Assembly: GCA_016210295.1 (NCBI GenBank)
Contig: JACQUM010000085.1
Span: 1-6,014, forward strand
DNA: 6,014 bases
Reading direction: 5' to 3'
DNA from: Chloroflexota bacterium
GTDB lineage: Bacteria > Chloroflexota > Dehalococcoidia > UBA6926 > JACQUM01
Shown here: positions 1 through 5,395 of the stretch, in pieces
How the letters are laid out: each line of letters begins with the position of its first letter
Position numbering within the stretch: the stretch's first letter is position 1
Program-made: the position numbers and the translations under genes
The notes under the pieces: generated by a model
Seen by the model: only the letters and a program-made list of their open reading frames with translations
Databases searched by the model: none
What the model was told of the DNA's origin: nothing

Positions 1-1
1 G

Positions 2-1060
2 ATGTACACAGAGATAGAAGAGAAGATCAAGAAAGGTGGCCTCGAGCTCCTCGAGGAGGTTCCGACGGAGGAAGCGGATGTCGTCGAGACAGACGCTGAG
101 CCCGAGGACGTTCCGGCTTCGCGCCCTGCGGAGGCTGCTCTCGAGGAGGCCGCCGGGGACTTGAGCGATCCGCTCCGAGGCTATCTGCAGCAGATCGGCC
201 GGCGCCGCCTGCTGAAAGCGGAGCAGGAAGTCGAGCTGGCGATGCGCTACGCCGAGGGCCGCGCTGCAGATGCGCGCCTCCGTCAGGAGAGGGAGAAACT
301 CTCGGGGGCCAAGCGTCGCGAGCTGGAGGAGATAGTCCGTCGCGGAAAGGAAGCCCGCGCTCACATGGTGGAGGCGAACCTTCGCCTGGTGGTCAGCATC
401 GCCAAGAGGTATCAGGGCCGTGGGCTCCCTCTCTTCGACCTCATTCAGGAGGGGAACATCGGCCTGATGCGGGCGGTGGAGAAGTTCGACTATCAGCGAG
501 GCTTCCGGTTCAGCACCTACGCGACCTGGTGGATTCGCCAAGCGGTCCTGCGCTCGTTGGCGGACCAGGGGCACCTCATTCGCTTGCCTGTGCACATGGG
601 CGAATCGGCCTCCAAGGTGGAGCGCGCGGCCCATCGGCTCCTCCAGGAGCTGGGACGGGAACCGCAGCTGGGGGAGATCGCCCTGGCGACGGGCGTCCCA
701 GCGGAGAAGGTCGAGCAGGTGATGAGGGTCTGGCAGCAGCCCATTTCCATCGACCTGCCTCTGGGCGAAGAAGGGGTCACCCTAAGCGAGTTCATGCAGG
801 AGGAGGGCCCCACACCTCTGGACGTCGCTGCGGCGAACCTGCTCAAGGAGCGCATTCGCCGGTTTCTCGACACGTTGACTGGGCGGGAGAGGATGGTGTT
901 GGAGCTGCGCTTCGGTTTGAAGGACGGGAAGGAGCGCACCCTGAACGAGGTGGGGCACATCCTGGGGATCACGCGGGAGCGCGTGCGGCAGATCCAGACG
1001 GTGGCGCTCCGCCGCCTGCGCCAGCCCACCTATCGTGAGCAGCTCGAAGAGTACGTGTAG
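2..1060 (+). CDS. rpoD: RpoD/SigA-family RNA polymerase sigma-70 factor
   Basis: This protein directs core RNA polymerase to -10/-35 promoters. The 352 residues show, in order: an acidic, low-complexity N-terminus (about 1-54) in place of a full region 1.1; region 1.2 (about 55-84, DPLRGYLQQIG); a charged spacer (about 85-118) like that of actinobacterial SigA/HrdB; region 2 (about 119-199, with NLRLVVSIAKRY, DLIQEGNIGLMRAVEKFDY and FSTYATWWIRQ); region 3 (about 200-275); and region 4 (about 283-342), ending in the helix-turn-helix TRERVRQI. Conserved DNA-contact residues include Q180 (E. coli Q437), H198 and E201 (H455/E458, extended -10), and R325, E326 and Q330 (R584/E585/Q589, -35). Region 2.4 is odd: L183 replaces T440, and residues 190-192 read GHL where primary sigmas have ART. 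It could therefore be a group 2 paralogue rather than the principal sigma. The ATG lies one base inside the window, so the ribosome site is unseen and an upstream start cannot be excluded. Confidence 0.93.
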   Translation: MYTEIEEKIKKGGLELLEEVPTEEADVVETDAEPEDVPASRPAEAALEEAAGDLSDPLRGYLQQIGRRRLLKAEQEVELAMRYAEGRAADARLRQEREKLSGAKRRELEEIVRRGKEARAHMVEANLRLVVSIAKRYQGRGLPLFDLIQEGNIGLMRAVEKFDYQRGFRFSTYATWWIRQAVLRSLADQGHLIRLPVHMGESASKVERAAHRLLQELGREPQLGEIALATGVPAEKVEQVMRVWQQPISIDLPLGEEGVTLSEFMQEEGPTPLDVAAANLLKERIRRFLDTLTGRERMVLELRFGLKDGKERTLNEVGHILGITRERVRQIQTVALRRLRQPTYREQLEEYV

Positions 1061-1077
1061 CACGGAAAGGTCGTATG

Positions 1078-1121
1078 AAGCGGCCCCGTCCGCCTAAGGC
1101 GGACGGGGCCGCTTGCTTTTT
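1078..1121 (+). terminator. Rho-independent terminator of the sigma factor gene
   Basis: A perfect 17-bp GC-rich stem (1078-1094 paired with 1098-1114) with loop TAA is followed by GC and five T residues (1117-1121). It starts 17 bases after the sigma stop codon and precedes the aspS promoter, so it separates the two transcription units. There is no T-run on the other strand, so it acts in the + direction only. The inner part, TCCGCC-TAA-GGCGGA (1089-1103), matches the palindrome at 3076-3090 apart from the loop. Confidence 0.93.
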
Positions 1122-1156
1122 CGGGGAGGTCTCCCGCATCGGCTTTCTCTTCCCTC

Positions 1157-1165
1157 TGCTAAGAT
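1157..1165 (+). promoter_or_regulatory. Extended -10 promoter of aspS
   Basis: TG (1157-1158), one base, then TAAGAT (1160-1165) form an extended -10 element that keeps the key A2, A5 and T6 bases. No recognisable -35 hexamer lies 16-18 bases upstream (about 1136-1142 is GC-rich). Transcription would start near 1172, giving an untranslated leader of about 30 bases before the aspS ATG at 1202. The closely similar CCCTGCTATAATGAC stands before tig, which supports the call. Confidence 0.6.
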
Positions 1166-1201
1166 GAGGCGTACTCACAGCGACAAGACAGGGAGTCCTC
1201 C

Positions 1202-3004
1202 ATGTTGAAGAGCCACGGCTGCGGCGAACTTCGCCTCTCTCACATAGATCAGAGCGTCCGCTTGGCGGGCTGGGTGCACCGACGACGCGACCACGGCGGC
1301 CTCGTGTTCCTGGACGTACGGGACCGCTCGGGCCTGGTCCAGGTCGTCTTCGACCCCAAGGCCGCGCCTCAAGCCCACGGGGTCATTCAGGAGGTGCGGA
1401 ACGAGTGGGTGTTGGCGGTGGAGGGCGCTGTCGCCCGGCGTCCTCAGGGAACGGAGAACCCTCGCATCGCCACAGGGGAGATCGAGGTGCGGGCGACCTC
1501 CGCCCAGGTGCTGAATCCGTCTCGGACTCCTCCTTTCTATATCAACGAGGAGGAGCAGGTGGACGAGACGTTGCGCTTGAAGTACCGCTACCTCGACCTG
1601 CGGCGCTCTCGTATGGCGCGGAACATGGCACTCCGTCACCGGGTCGTCAAGTTCATCCGTGACTTCATGGACGCCAAGGAGTTCCTGGAGATCGAGACGC
1701 CCATCCTCATCAAGAGCACGCCCGAGGGCGCCCGAGACTATCTGGTTCCCTCCCGTCTCTATCCTGGCTCCTTCTACGCCCTTCCCCAGTCGCCCCAGCA
1801 GCTCAAGCAGCTCCTCATGGTGGCGGGGGTGGAGAAGTACTTTCAGATCGCTCGGTGCTTCCGGGACGAGGACCCACGCGCCGATCGACAGCCGGAGTTC
1901 ACCCAACTGGACGTAGAGATGAGCTTCGTGAACCAGTCGGACATCCTGGCGCTCCAGGAGGAGCTGTTCACCGCCCTGGCAAAGGCGATCGCGCCGGAGA
2001 AGCGGTTGCTCACCCCCTTCCCCCGCCTGACATGGCGGGAAGCCATGGCCCGCTACGGGACAGACAAGCCCGACCTGCGCTTCGGGATGGAGGTCCACGA
2101 CCTCTCGCAAATCGCGGGGGGGACGGAGGCCGGCGTCCTTCGGGACGCCCTGGCGGCGGGCGGGGTGGTGCGAGGCATCGTGGCTCCCGGCTGCTCCTAC
2201 TACTCCCGGCGTCAGATGGAGGAACTGGCCCAGGTCGCCCGCTCCAAGGGGGCACGGGGACTCGTGACCCTGGCCCTGGAGGGAGAGCAGGGAGCCTCCC
2301 TCTCCGCCCTGACGGCGGAGGGGGTCCGTTCTGCCCTTGCCCGCTACCTCTCTCTGGAGACGGTCCGAGAGATGGGAGGCCGGATGGGCGCCCGGGTCGG
2401 CGACCTGCTGCTCTTGGTGGCGGGTCCCGAAAGCGTCGTCAGCGCGGCCTTGGGAGCGCTGCGGGCGGAGCTGGGGGCTCGGCTCCAGCTCGCCGACCAG
2501 GACCTCCTGGCTTTCCTGTTCGTGGTGGACTTCCCCTTGCTGGAGTGGAAGGAGGAGGAGCGGAGGTGGGAGGCGGCCCACCACCCCTTCACCTCCCCCC
2601 ATCCCGAGGACGTGGAGAAGCTGGAGACAGCGCCCGCCGAGGTCAAGGCCTGGAGCTACGATGCGGTGGTGAATGGCGCAGAGATCTCCTCGGGCTCCAT
2701 CCGCATTCACCGGCGAGAGATCCAAGAGCGCGTCTTCCGCGTGCTTGGGTACTCGGCGGAGGAGGCCCAGGCCCGCTTCGGCCATTTGTTGGAGGCCTTC
2801 GAATACGGCGCCCCGCCTCACGGCGGCTTCGCCTCAGGGATCGACCGGCTGGTGGCTATCTTCGCCGGGGAGAGCAACATCCGGGAAGTGATCGCTTTCC
2901 CCAAGACCCAGAGCGCCCAGGACCCCATGACCGGTTCCCCCTCTCCTGTTGACGAGGTGCAACTCCGCGAGCTGCACCTTCGGGTCGCCCACGACGAGGG
3001 TTGA
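1202..3004 (+). CDS. aspS: Aspartyl-tRNA synthetase, bacterial type, probably non-discriminating
   Basis: This cytosolic class II enzyme attaches aspartate to tRNA using ATP. The 600-residue length is normal for the bacterial type. It has an N-terminal OB-fold anticodon-binding domain (about 1-108, with GWVHRRRDHGG and QVVFDP). The catalytic core carries motif 1 (about 150-172, FLEIETPIL), motif 2 (about 218-240, CFRDEDPRADRQPEFTQLD) and motif 3 (GIDRL, R549). The bacterial GAD insertion lies between them (about 290-430). Near the C-terminus are REVIAFPKTQ (561-570) and QLRELHLR. H31, and G83 in RPQG, match residues that I recall mark non-discriminating AspRS, which also charges tRNA-Asn for GatCAB amidation; that specificity is inferred. 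The ATG at 1202 is supported by AGGGAG at 1190-1195, six bases upstream, and by alignment of the N-terminus with the family from residue 1. It appears to be transcribed alone, between the sigma terminator and the repeat-rich interval. Confidence 0.97.
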   Translation: MLKSHGCGELRLSHIDQSVRLAGWVHRRRDHGGLVFLDVRDRSGLVQVVFDPKAAPQAHGVIQEVRNEWVLAVEGAVARRPQGTENPRIATGEIEVRATSAQVLNPSRTPPFYINEEEQVDETLRLKYRYLDLRRSRMARNMALRHRVVKFIRDFMDAKEFLEIETPILIKSTPEGARDYLVPSRLYPGSFYALPQSPQQLKQLLMVAGVEKYFQIARCFRDEDPRADRQPEFTQLDVEMSFVNQSDILALQEELFTALAKAIAPEKRLLTPFPRLTWREAMARYGTDKPDLRFGMEVHDLSQIAGGTEAGVLRDALAAGGVVRGIVAPGCSYYSRRQMEELAQVARSKGARGLVTLALEGEQGASLSALTAEGVRSALARYLSLETVREMGGRMGARVGDLLLLVAGPESVVSAALGALRAELGARLQLADQDLLAFLFVVDFPLLEWKEEERRWEAAHHPFTSPHPEDVEKLETAPAEVKAWSYDAVVNGAEISSGSIRIHRREIQERVFRVLGYSAEEAQARFGHLLEAFEYGAPPHGGFASGIDRLVAIFAGESNIREVIAFPKTQSAQDPMTGSPSPVDEVQLRELHLRVAHDEG

Positions 3005-3075
3005 CGTCCCGTTTGAGGGGAGTCCGTTCCGCATTTGACAGGCATGACAAGGACGCAGTGGCCAAGTCCCTGCCG

Positions 3076-3090
3076 TCCGCCTGCGGCGGA
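3076..3090. repeat. Short palindrome TCCGCC-TGC-GGCGGA
   Basis: A perfect 6-bp inverted repeat (3076-3081 with 3085-3090) has a TGC loop, with a possible G-T closing pair at 3075/3091. The arms are identical to the core of the sigma terminator stem (1089-1094 and 1098-1103), where the loop is TAA. This suggests a dispersed genomic element and not a gene-specific site. Confidence 0.6.
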
Positions 3091-3104
3091 TCTGGTTGCC
3101 CCCC

Positions 3105-3194
3105 AGACCCCCGGCCCTTCGGCTGCGCTCAGGGCAGGCCCCGGGACTCTGGCAGGGGTGACAGGCCTGTCCTGAGTCTGTCGAAGGGGGGTCT
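3105..3194. repeat. Imperfect long inverted repeat of the CCCTTCG..CTCAGG..CAGGC type
   Basis: The left arm (3105-3139) and the reverse complement of the right arm (3165-3194) share AGACCCCC, then CTTCG, five or six differing bases, and CTCAGG(G/A)CAGGC. The spacer is about 25 bases and the whole could fold into one long stem-loop. Mismatches lie in the middle of the arms (GCTGCG against ACAGA), while the flanks are preserved. I recognise the arm sequence as a widespread interspersed repeat, often mistranslated as CAQGR or LSLSKG peptides. It encodes nothing and its function is unknown. It may serve as an aspS terminator or mRNA stabiliser. Confidence 0.75.
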
Positions 3195-3216
3195 CCCCCC
3201 TGTCTCTCTATTTACT

Positions 3217-3245
3217 GCCCCCTCTCCCTCCCAGGGAGAGGGGGC
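3217..3245. repeat. Perfect 13-bp hairpin of CCCTCTCCCT/AGGGAGAGGG type
   Basis: The arms 3217-3229 and 3233-3245 are exact reverse complements around a CCC loop. No T-run follows on either side, so it is not a standard intrinsic terminator. The CCCTCTCCCT..AGGGAGAGGG arrangement resembles another dispersed palindrome I recall from many bacterial genomes. It ends about 40 bases upstream of the tig -10 element, placing it roughly at -84 to -56 relative to the predicted start of transcription. Confidence 0.75.
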
Positions 3246-3285
3246 GAGGTCTCATGCGGCCAACCCCATGCCAAGGGCCTCGCCC

Positions 3286-3294
3286 TGCTATAAT
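3286..3294 (+). promoter_or_regulatory. Extended -10 promoter of the tig-clpP-clpX operon
   Basis: TG (3286-3287), one base, then a perfect TATAAT (3289-3294) form a consensus extended -10. No -35-like hexamer is seen 16-18 bases upstream, where the sequence reads CCCATGC. Transcription would begin near 3301, giving a leader of about 38 bases to the tig GTG at 3339. The surrounding bases match the aspS promoter closely. Confidence 0.78.
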
Positions 3295-3329
3295 GACTAC
3301 GTTCTCGAAATCCCCTTTGGGTGCTGGAT

Positions 3330-3333
3330 GGAG
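3330..3333 (+). promoter_or_regulatory. Ribosome binding site deciding the tig start
   Basis: GGAG stands five bases before the GTG at 3339. The in-frame GTG at 3321 has only a weak purine stretch upstream and would add six residues not expected in the family, so 3339 is preferred. Confidence 0.6.
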
Positions 3334-3338
3334 TTCGT

Positions 3339-4766
3339 GTGAAAGTCGCCCTGGAGCGCATACCGGAGAGCCAGGCCCGCCTCACCGTCGAGCTCGAGCA
3401 GGCGGAGATTGAGCTGCACCGACAGAAGTCCTACCGCAAACTCTCCCAGCGGGCTGTCGTGCCTGGCTTTCGCAAAGGGAAGGCGCCCCGCCACATCTTG
3501 GAGAGGCTCCTTGGCCCCACGGCCCTTCTGGAAGAGGGGCTGGAGACCCTGCTCGCGGAGTCCACCTATGAGGCGATCCGCCAGGAAGGCTTGGACGTGG
3601 TGGGGCAACCCCAGATCGCGGACATCGACATGGACGGCGCCGCCCCGCGGCTCTCCTGGAAAGCCACCGTCCCCCTGCGTCCCTCGGTGGACCTGGGCGA
3701 TTACCGAGCCATCCGCGTCCCCGCGGAGGAGGCGAAGGCCACCGAGGAGCAGGTGCAGCAGCGACTGGAGAGCATCCGCCTCCAGGCCACTCCCTTCGAG
3801 CCCTTGGACAGGCCCGCGGAGATCGGAGACATGCTGACCCTGGACGTCGTGGCCGTGGCCCATGACGTGCCCATGCCTGTGGAAGGGCAAGAGGGGGTGA
3901 CCGCGCCGGGCGACCTCACCTTCATGGACGAGAGGAGTTGGAATTTCCGTCTCGTCGCAGGGACGCTCTTCCCGGTCCCCGGCTTCGACGAGCAAGCGAA
4001 GGGAATGGTCAAAGAGGAGACGCGGCAGTTCAGCCTGACACCGTCCGAGGACTTCGCCATTCGAGACATCGCAGGGAAACGGTGCGACTTCACTGTCAAG
4101 CTGTTGGAGGTGAAGGCCCAGAGCCTGCCGGAGATGGACGACGAGTGGGCCAAGGGCGTCCTGGAAGGGTACGATAGCCTGGAGGAACTGAAGAGGAAGG
4201 TGCGCGCCGAGACCCAGCAGCGGCTGGAGTCGGAGGCGCGCCAGCAGTATGAGGAGAAGGTCTTGGAGGCGCTGCGCGCCACGGCGAAGGTGGAGTACCC
4301 GCTAGTCCTGGTGGAGCACGAGGTGGAGCATCTTCTGAGCGACCAGGAGGAGAGGCTACGGGGCATGGGTGTCTCCCTCGCTCAGTACCTCCAGGACACG
4401 GGCAAGACGCAGGACGACCTGAAGGGCGAGTACCGGGAAACGGCGCAAGACCGCGTGGTCACTTCGCTCCTTGTCGCCAGGGTGACGGAGGCGGAGAAGG
4501 TGGAGGTAGGGGAGATGGAGGTCGAAGCGGAGGCGGAGAGGCTGGTGGGGACGGCGCCCGAATCGCAGCGAGAGGATGCCCGGCGGCTCTTCGACAACCC
4601 CGAGGCACGCGAGGCGATGCGGCGTCGGCTGCTCACCCACAAGACCATAGCCCTCCTGGTGCAAGTCGCCCGCGGCGAGGCGCCTGAAAAGGCCGAAGAG
4701 ACTTTCCCTGCCGCCCCTGAGTCGGAAGCGGAGGGTGAGACAGAAGGAGAGGAGACACGGCAATGA
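3339..4766 (+). CDS. tig: Trigger factor, ribosome-associated chaperone
   Basis: Trigger factor binds the ribosome near the peptide exit tunnel, shields nascent chains and has a prolyl isomerase domain. From the GTG at 3339 the protein has 475 residues. The N-terminal ribosome-binding domain (about 1-115) carries the signature GFRKGKAP at 43-50, with F44-R45-K46 numbered as in E. coli. The FKBP-like domain is at about 160-258 and contains GDMLTLDV, PVPGFDEQAKGM and FTVKLLEVK. It has an extended, divergent stretch between about 176 and 202 where the family usually has a short DG-containing turn, so isomerase activity is uncertain. The helical C-terminal substrate-binding arms follow (about 264-446), then an acidic tail (about 449-475). 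The family-like start MKVALERIPES and a GGAG site support GTG 3339 over GTG 3321. It is the first gene of an operon with clpP, whose ATG overlaps its stop. Confidence 0.95.
   Translation: MKVALERIPESQARLTVELEQAEIELHRQKSYRKLSQRAVVPGFRKGKAPRHILERLLGPTALLEEGLETLLAESTYEAIRQEGLDVVGQPQIADIDMDGAAPRLSWKATVPLRPSVDLGDYRAIRVPAEEAKATEEQVQQRLESIRLQATPFEPLDRPAEIGDMLTLDVVAVAHDVPMPVEGQEGVTAPGDLTFMDERSWNFRLVAGTLFPVPGFDEQAKGMVKEETRQFSLTPSEDFAIRDIAGKRCDFTVKLLEVKAQSLPEMDDEWAKGVLEGYDSLEELKRKVRAETQQRLESEARQQYEEKVLEALRATAKVEYPLVLVEHEVEHLLSDQEERLRGMGVSLAQYLQDTGKTQDDLKGEYRETAQDRVVTSLLVARVTEAEKVEVGEMEVEAEAERLVGTAPESQREDARRLFDNPEAREAMRRRLLTHKTIALLVQVARGEAPEKAEETFPAAPESEAEGETEGEETRQ
4750..4754 (+). promoter_or_regulatory. 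Ribosome binding site of clpP inside the end of tig
   Basis: AGGAG lies eight bases before the clpP ATG, within the last tig codons. With the ATGA stop-start overlap at 4763-4766, this indicates translational coupling of clpP to tig. Confidence 0.7.
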
Positions 4767-5362
4767 GCCTTGTAGACCCCCAGAGCATCATCCCCATGGT
4801 CATCGAGAGCGGCGCTCGGGGTGAGCGCGCTTTCGACATCTATTCGCTCCTCCTGAAGGAGCGCATCGTCGTCCTGGGCCCGCCCATCAACGACCAGGTG
4901 TCCAACCTCATCGTCGCCCAGCTCCTGTACCTGGAGCGGGAGGACCCAGACAAAGACATCATGATGTACCTCAACCGCCCCGGCGGGGTCATCAGCTCCG
5001 GGCTCGCCATCTACGACACCATGCAGCTCATCCGGCCCCAGATCTCCACCATATGCCTGGGGATGGCCGCCAGCATGGCGACGGTGCTCCTCTGTGCCGG
5101 AACAAAGGGGAAGCGATTCGGCTTGCCCAACTCCACCATCCATATGCACCAGCCTGTGGGCGGGGCGCAGGGGCAGGCCGCGGACATCGAGATCGCCGCG
5201 CGAGAGATCCTGCGCCTGCAGGATGCCATCCGGGCGATCATCTCCCGCCACACCGGGCAGCCGATCGAGAAGGTGGCCCGGGACACGGATCGAGACTACT
5301 ACCTGAACGCCGAGCAGGCCGCGGAGTACGGGATCATCGACGAGGTCCTGAGAAAGCTGTAG
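4763..5362 (+). CDS. clpP: ATP-dependent Clp protease proteolytic subunit
   Basis: ClpP is the serine peptidase chamber of the Clp protease, a barrel of two heptameric rings fed by ClpX or another Clp ATPase in the cytosol. The 199-residue length is typical. The catalytic triad is complete: S104 in GMAASMAT, H129 in HMHQP and D178 in DTDRDYY. The spacings (25 and 49 residues) equal those of E. coli S97/H122/D171. Other family blocks are YLNRPGG (69-75), GQAADIEIAAREIL (137-150) and a C-terminal AAEYGIIDEVL. The N-terminus has the usual short processed or gating segment (IPMVIESGARGERAFDIYSLLL). Its ATG overlaps the tig stop (ATGA), and clpX follows 33 bases later. Only one ClpP is encoded here, unlike the paired clpP1-clpP2 of actinobacteria. 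Confidence 0.98.
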   Translation: MSLVDPQSIIPMVIESGARGERAFDIYSLLLKERIVVLGPPINDQVSNLIVAQLLYLEREDPDKDIMMYLNRPGGVISSGLAIYDTMQLIRPQISTICLGMAASMATVLLCAGTKGKRFGLPNSTIHMHQPVGGAQGQAADIEIAAREILRLQDAIRAIISRHTGQPIEKVARDTDRDYYLNAEQAAEYGIIDEVLRKL

Positions 5363-5395
5363 CGGGAGCCCGGAAAGAAAAGTGGCAGGCACGTC

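Larger units (their letters stand above)
3005..3338 (+). other. Repeat-rich non-coding interval between aspS and tig
   Basis: These 334 bases hold no credible gene. Three different palindromic elements stand in a row (3076-3090, 3105-3194, 3217-3245), followed by the tig promoter (3286-3294) and leader. An open frame crosses the interval, but its translation only reads through the repeats (PFGCAQGR, LSLSKG, SPSQGEGA), peptide strings I recall as artefacts of interspersed repeats. No hairpin here is followed by a proper T-run, so how aspS transcription ends is unclear. The 90-base inverted repeat, followed by a pyrimidine-rich stretch with a few T residues (3201-3213), is the best candidate. 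Confidence 0.8.

Noticed and set aside
40..56. 7-bp inverted repeat CCTCGAG-CTC-CTCGAGG in the sigma gene
   Set aside because: It encodes the Leu/Glu-rich stretch LELLEE and is explained by repeated CTC/GAG codons. There is no sign of a regulatory role.
1124..1135. GGGAG-GT-CTCCC inverted repeat upstream of the aspS promoter
   Set aside because: The arms are only 5 bp, with a 2-base centre and no second copy before a related gene. It is too weak to call an operator.
1172..1201. Possible T-box or other leader riboswitch before aspS
   Set aside because: The predicted leader is only about 30 bases, too short for a T-box, and no specifier or antiterminator structure is visible.
1175..2821. 548-codon open frame on the - strand opposite aspS
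   Set aside because: It lies wholly against a clear aspS. Its translation is low complexity, rich in Leu, Gly, Arg and His, without family motifs, as expected for the mirror of high-GC codons.
3035..3040. Perfect TTGACA after aspS
   Set aside because: No -10-like hexamer lies 16-18 bases downstream (about 3057-3064 is GTGGCC-like) and no gene follows at once, so it is probably chance.
3001..3342. 113-codon + strand open frame between aspS and tig
   Set aside because: It reads through three palindromic repeats, giving the peptide strings typical of repeat mistranslation, and has no ribosome site. It overlaps the tig start region in another frame.
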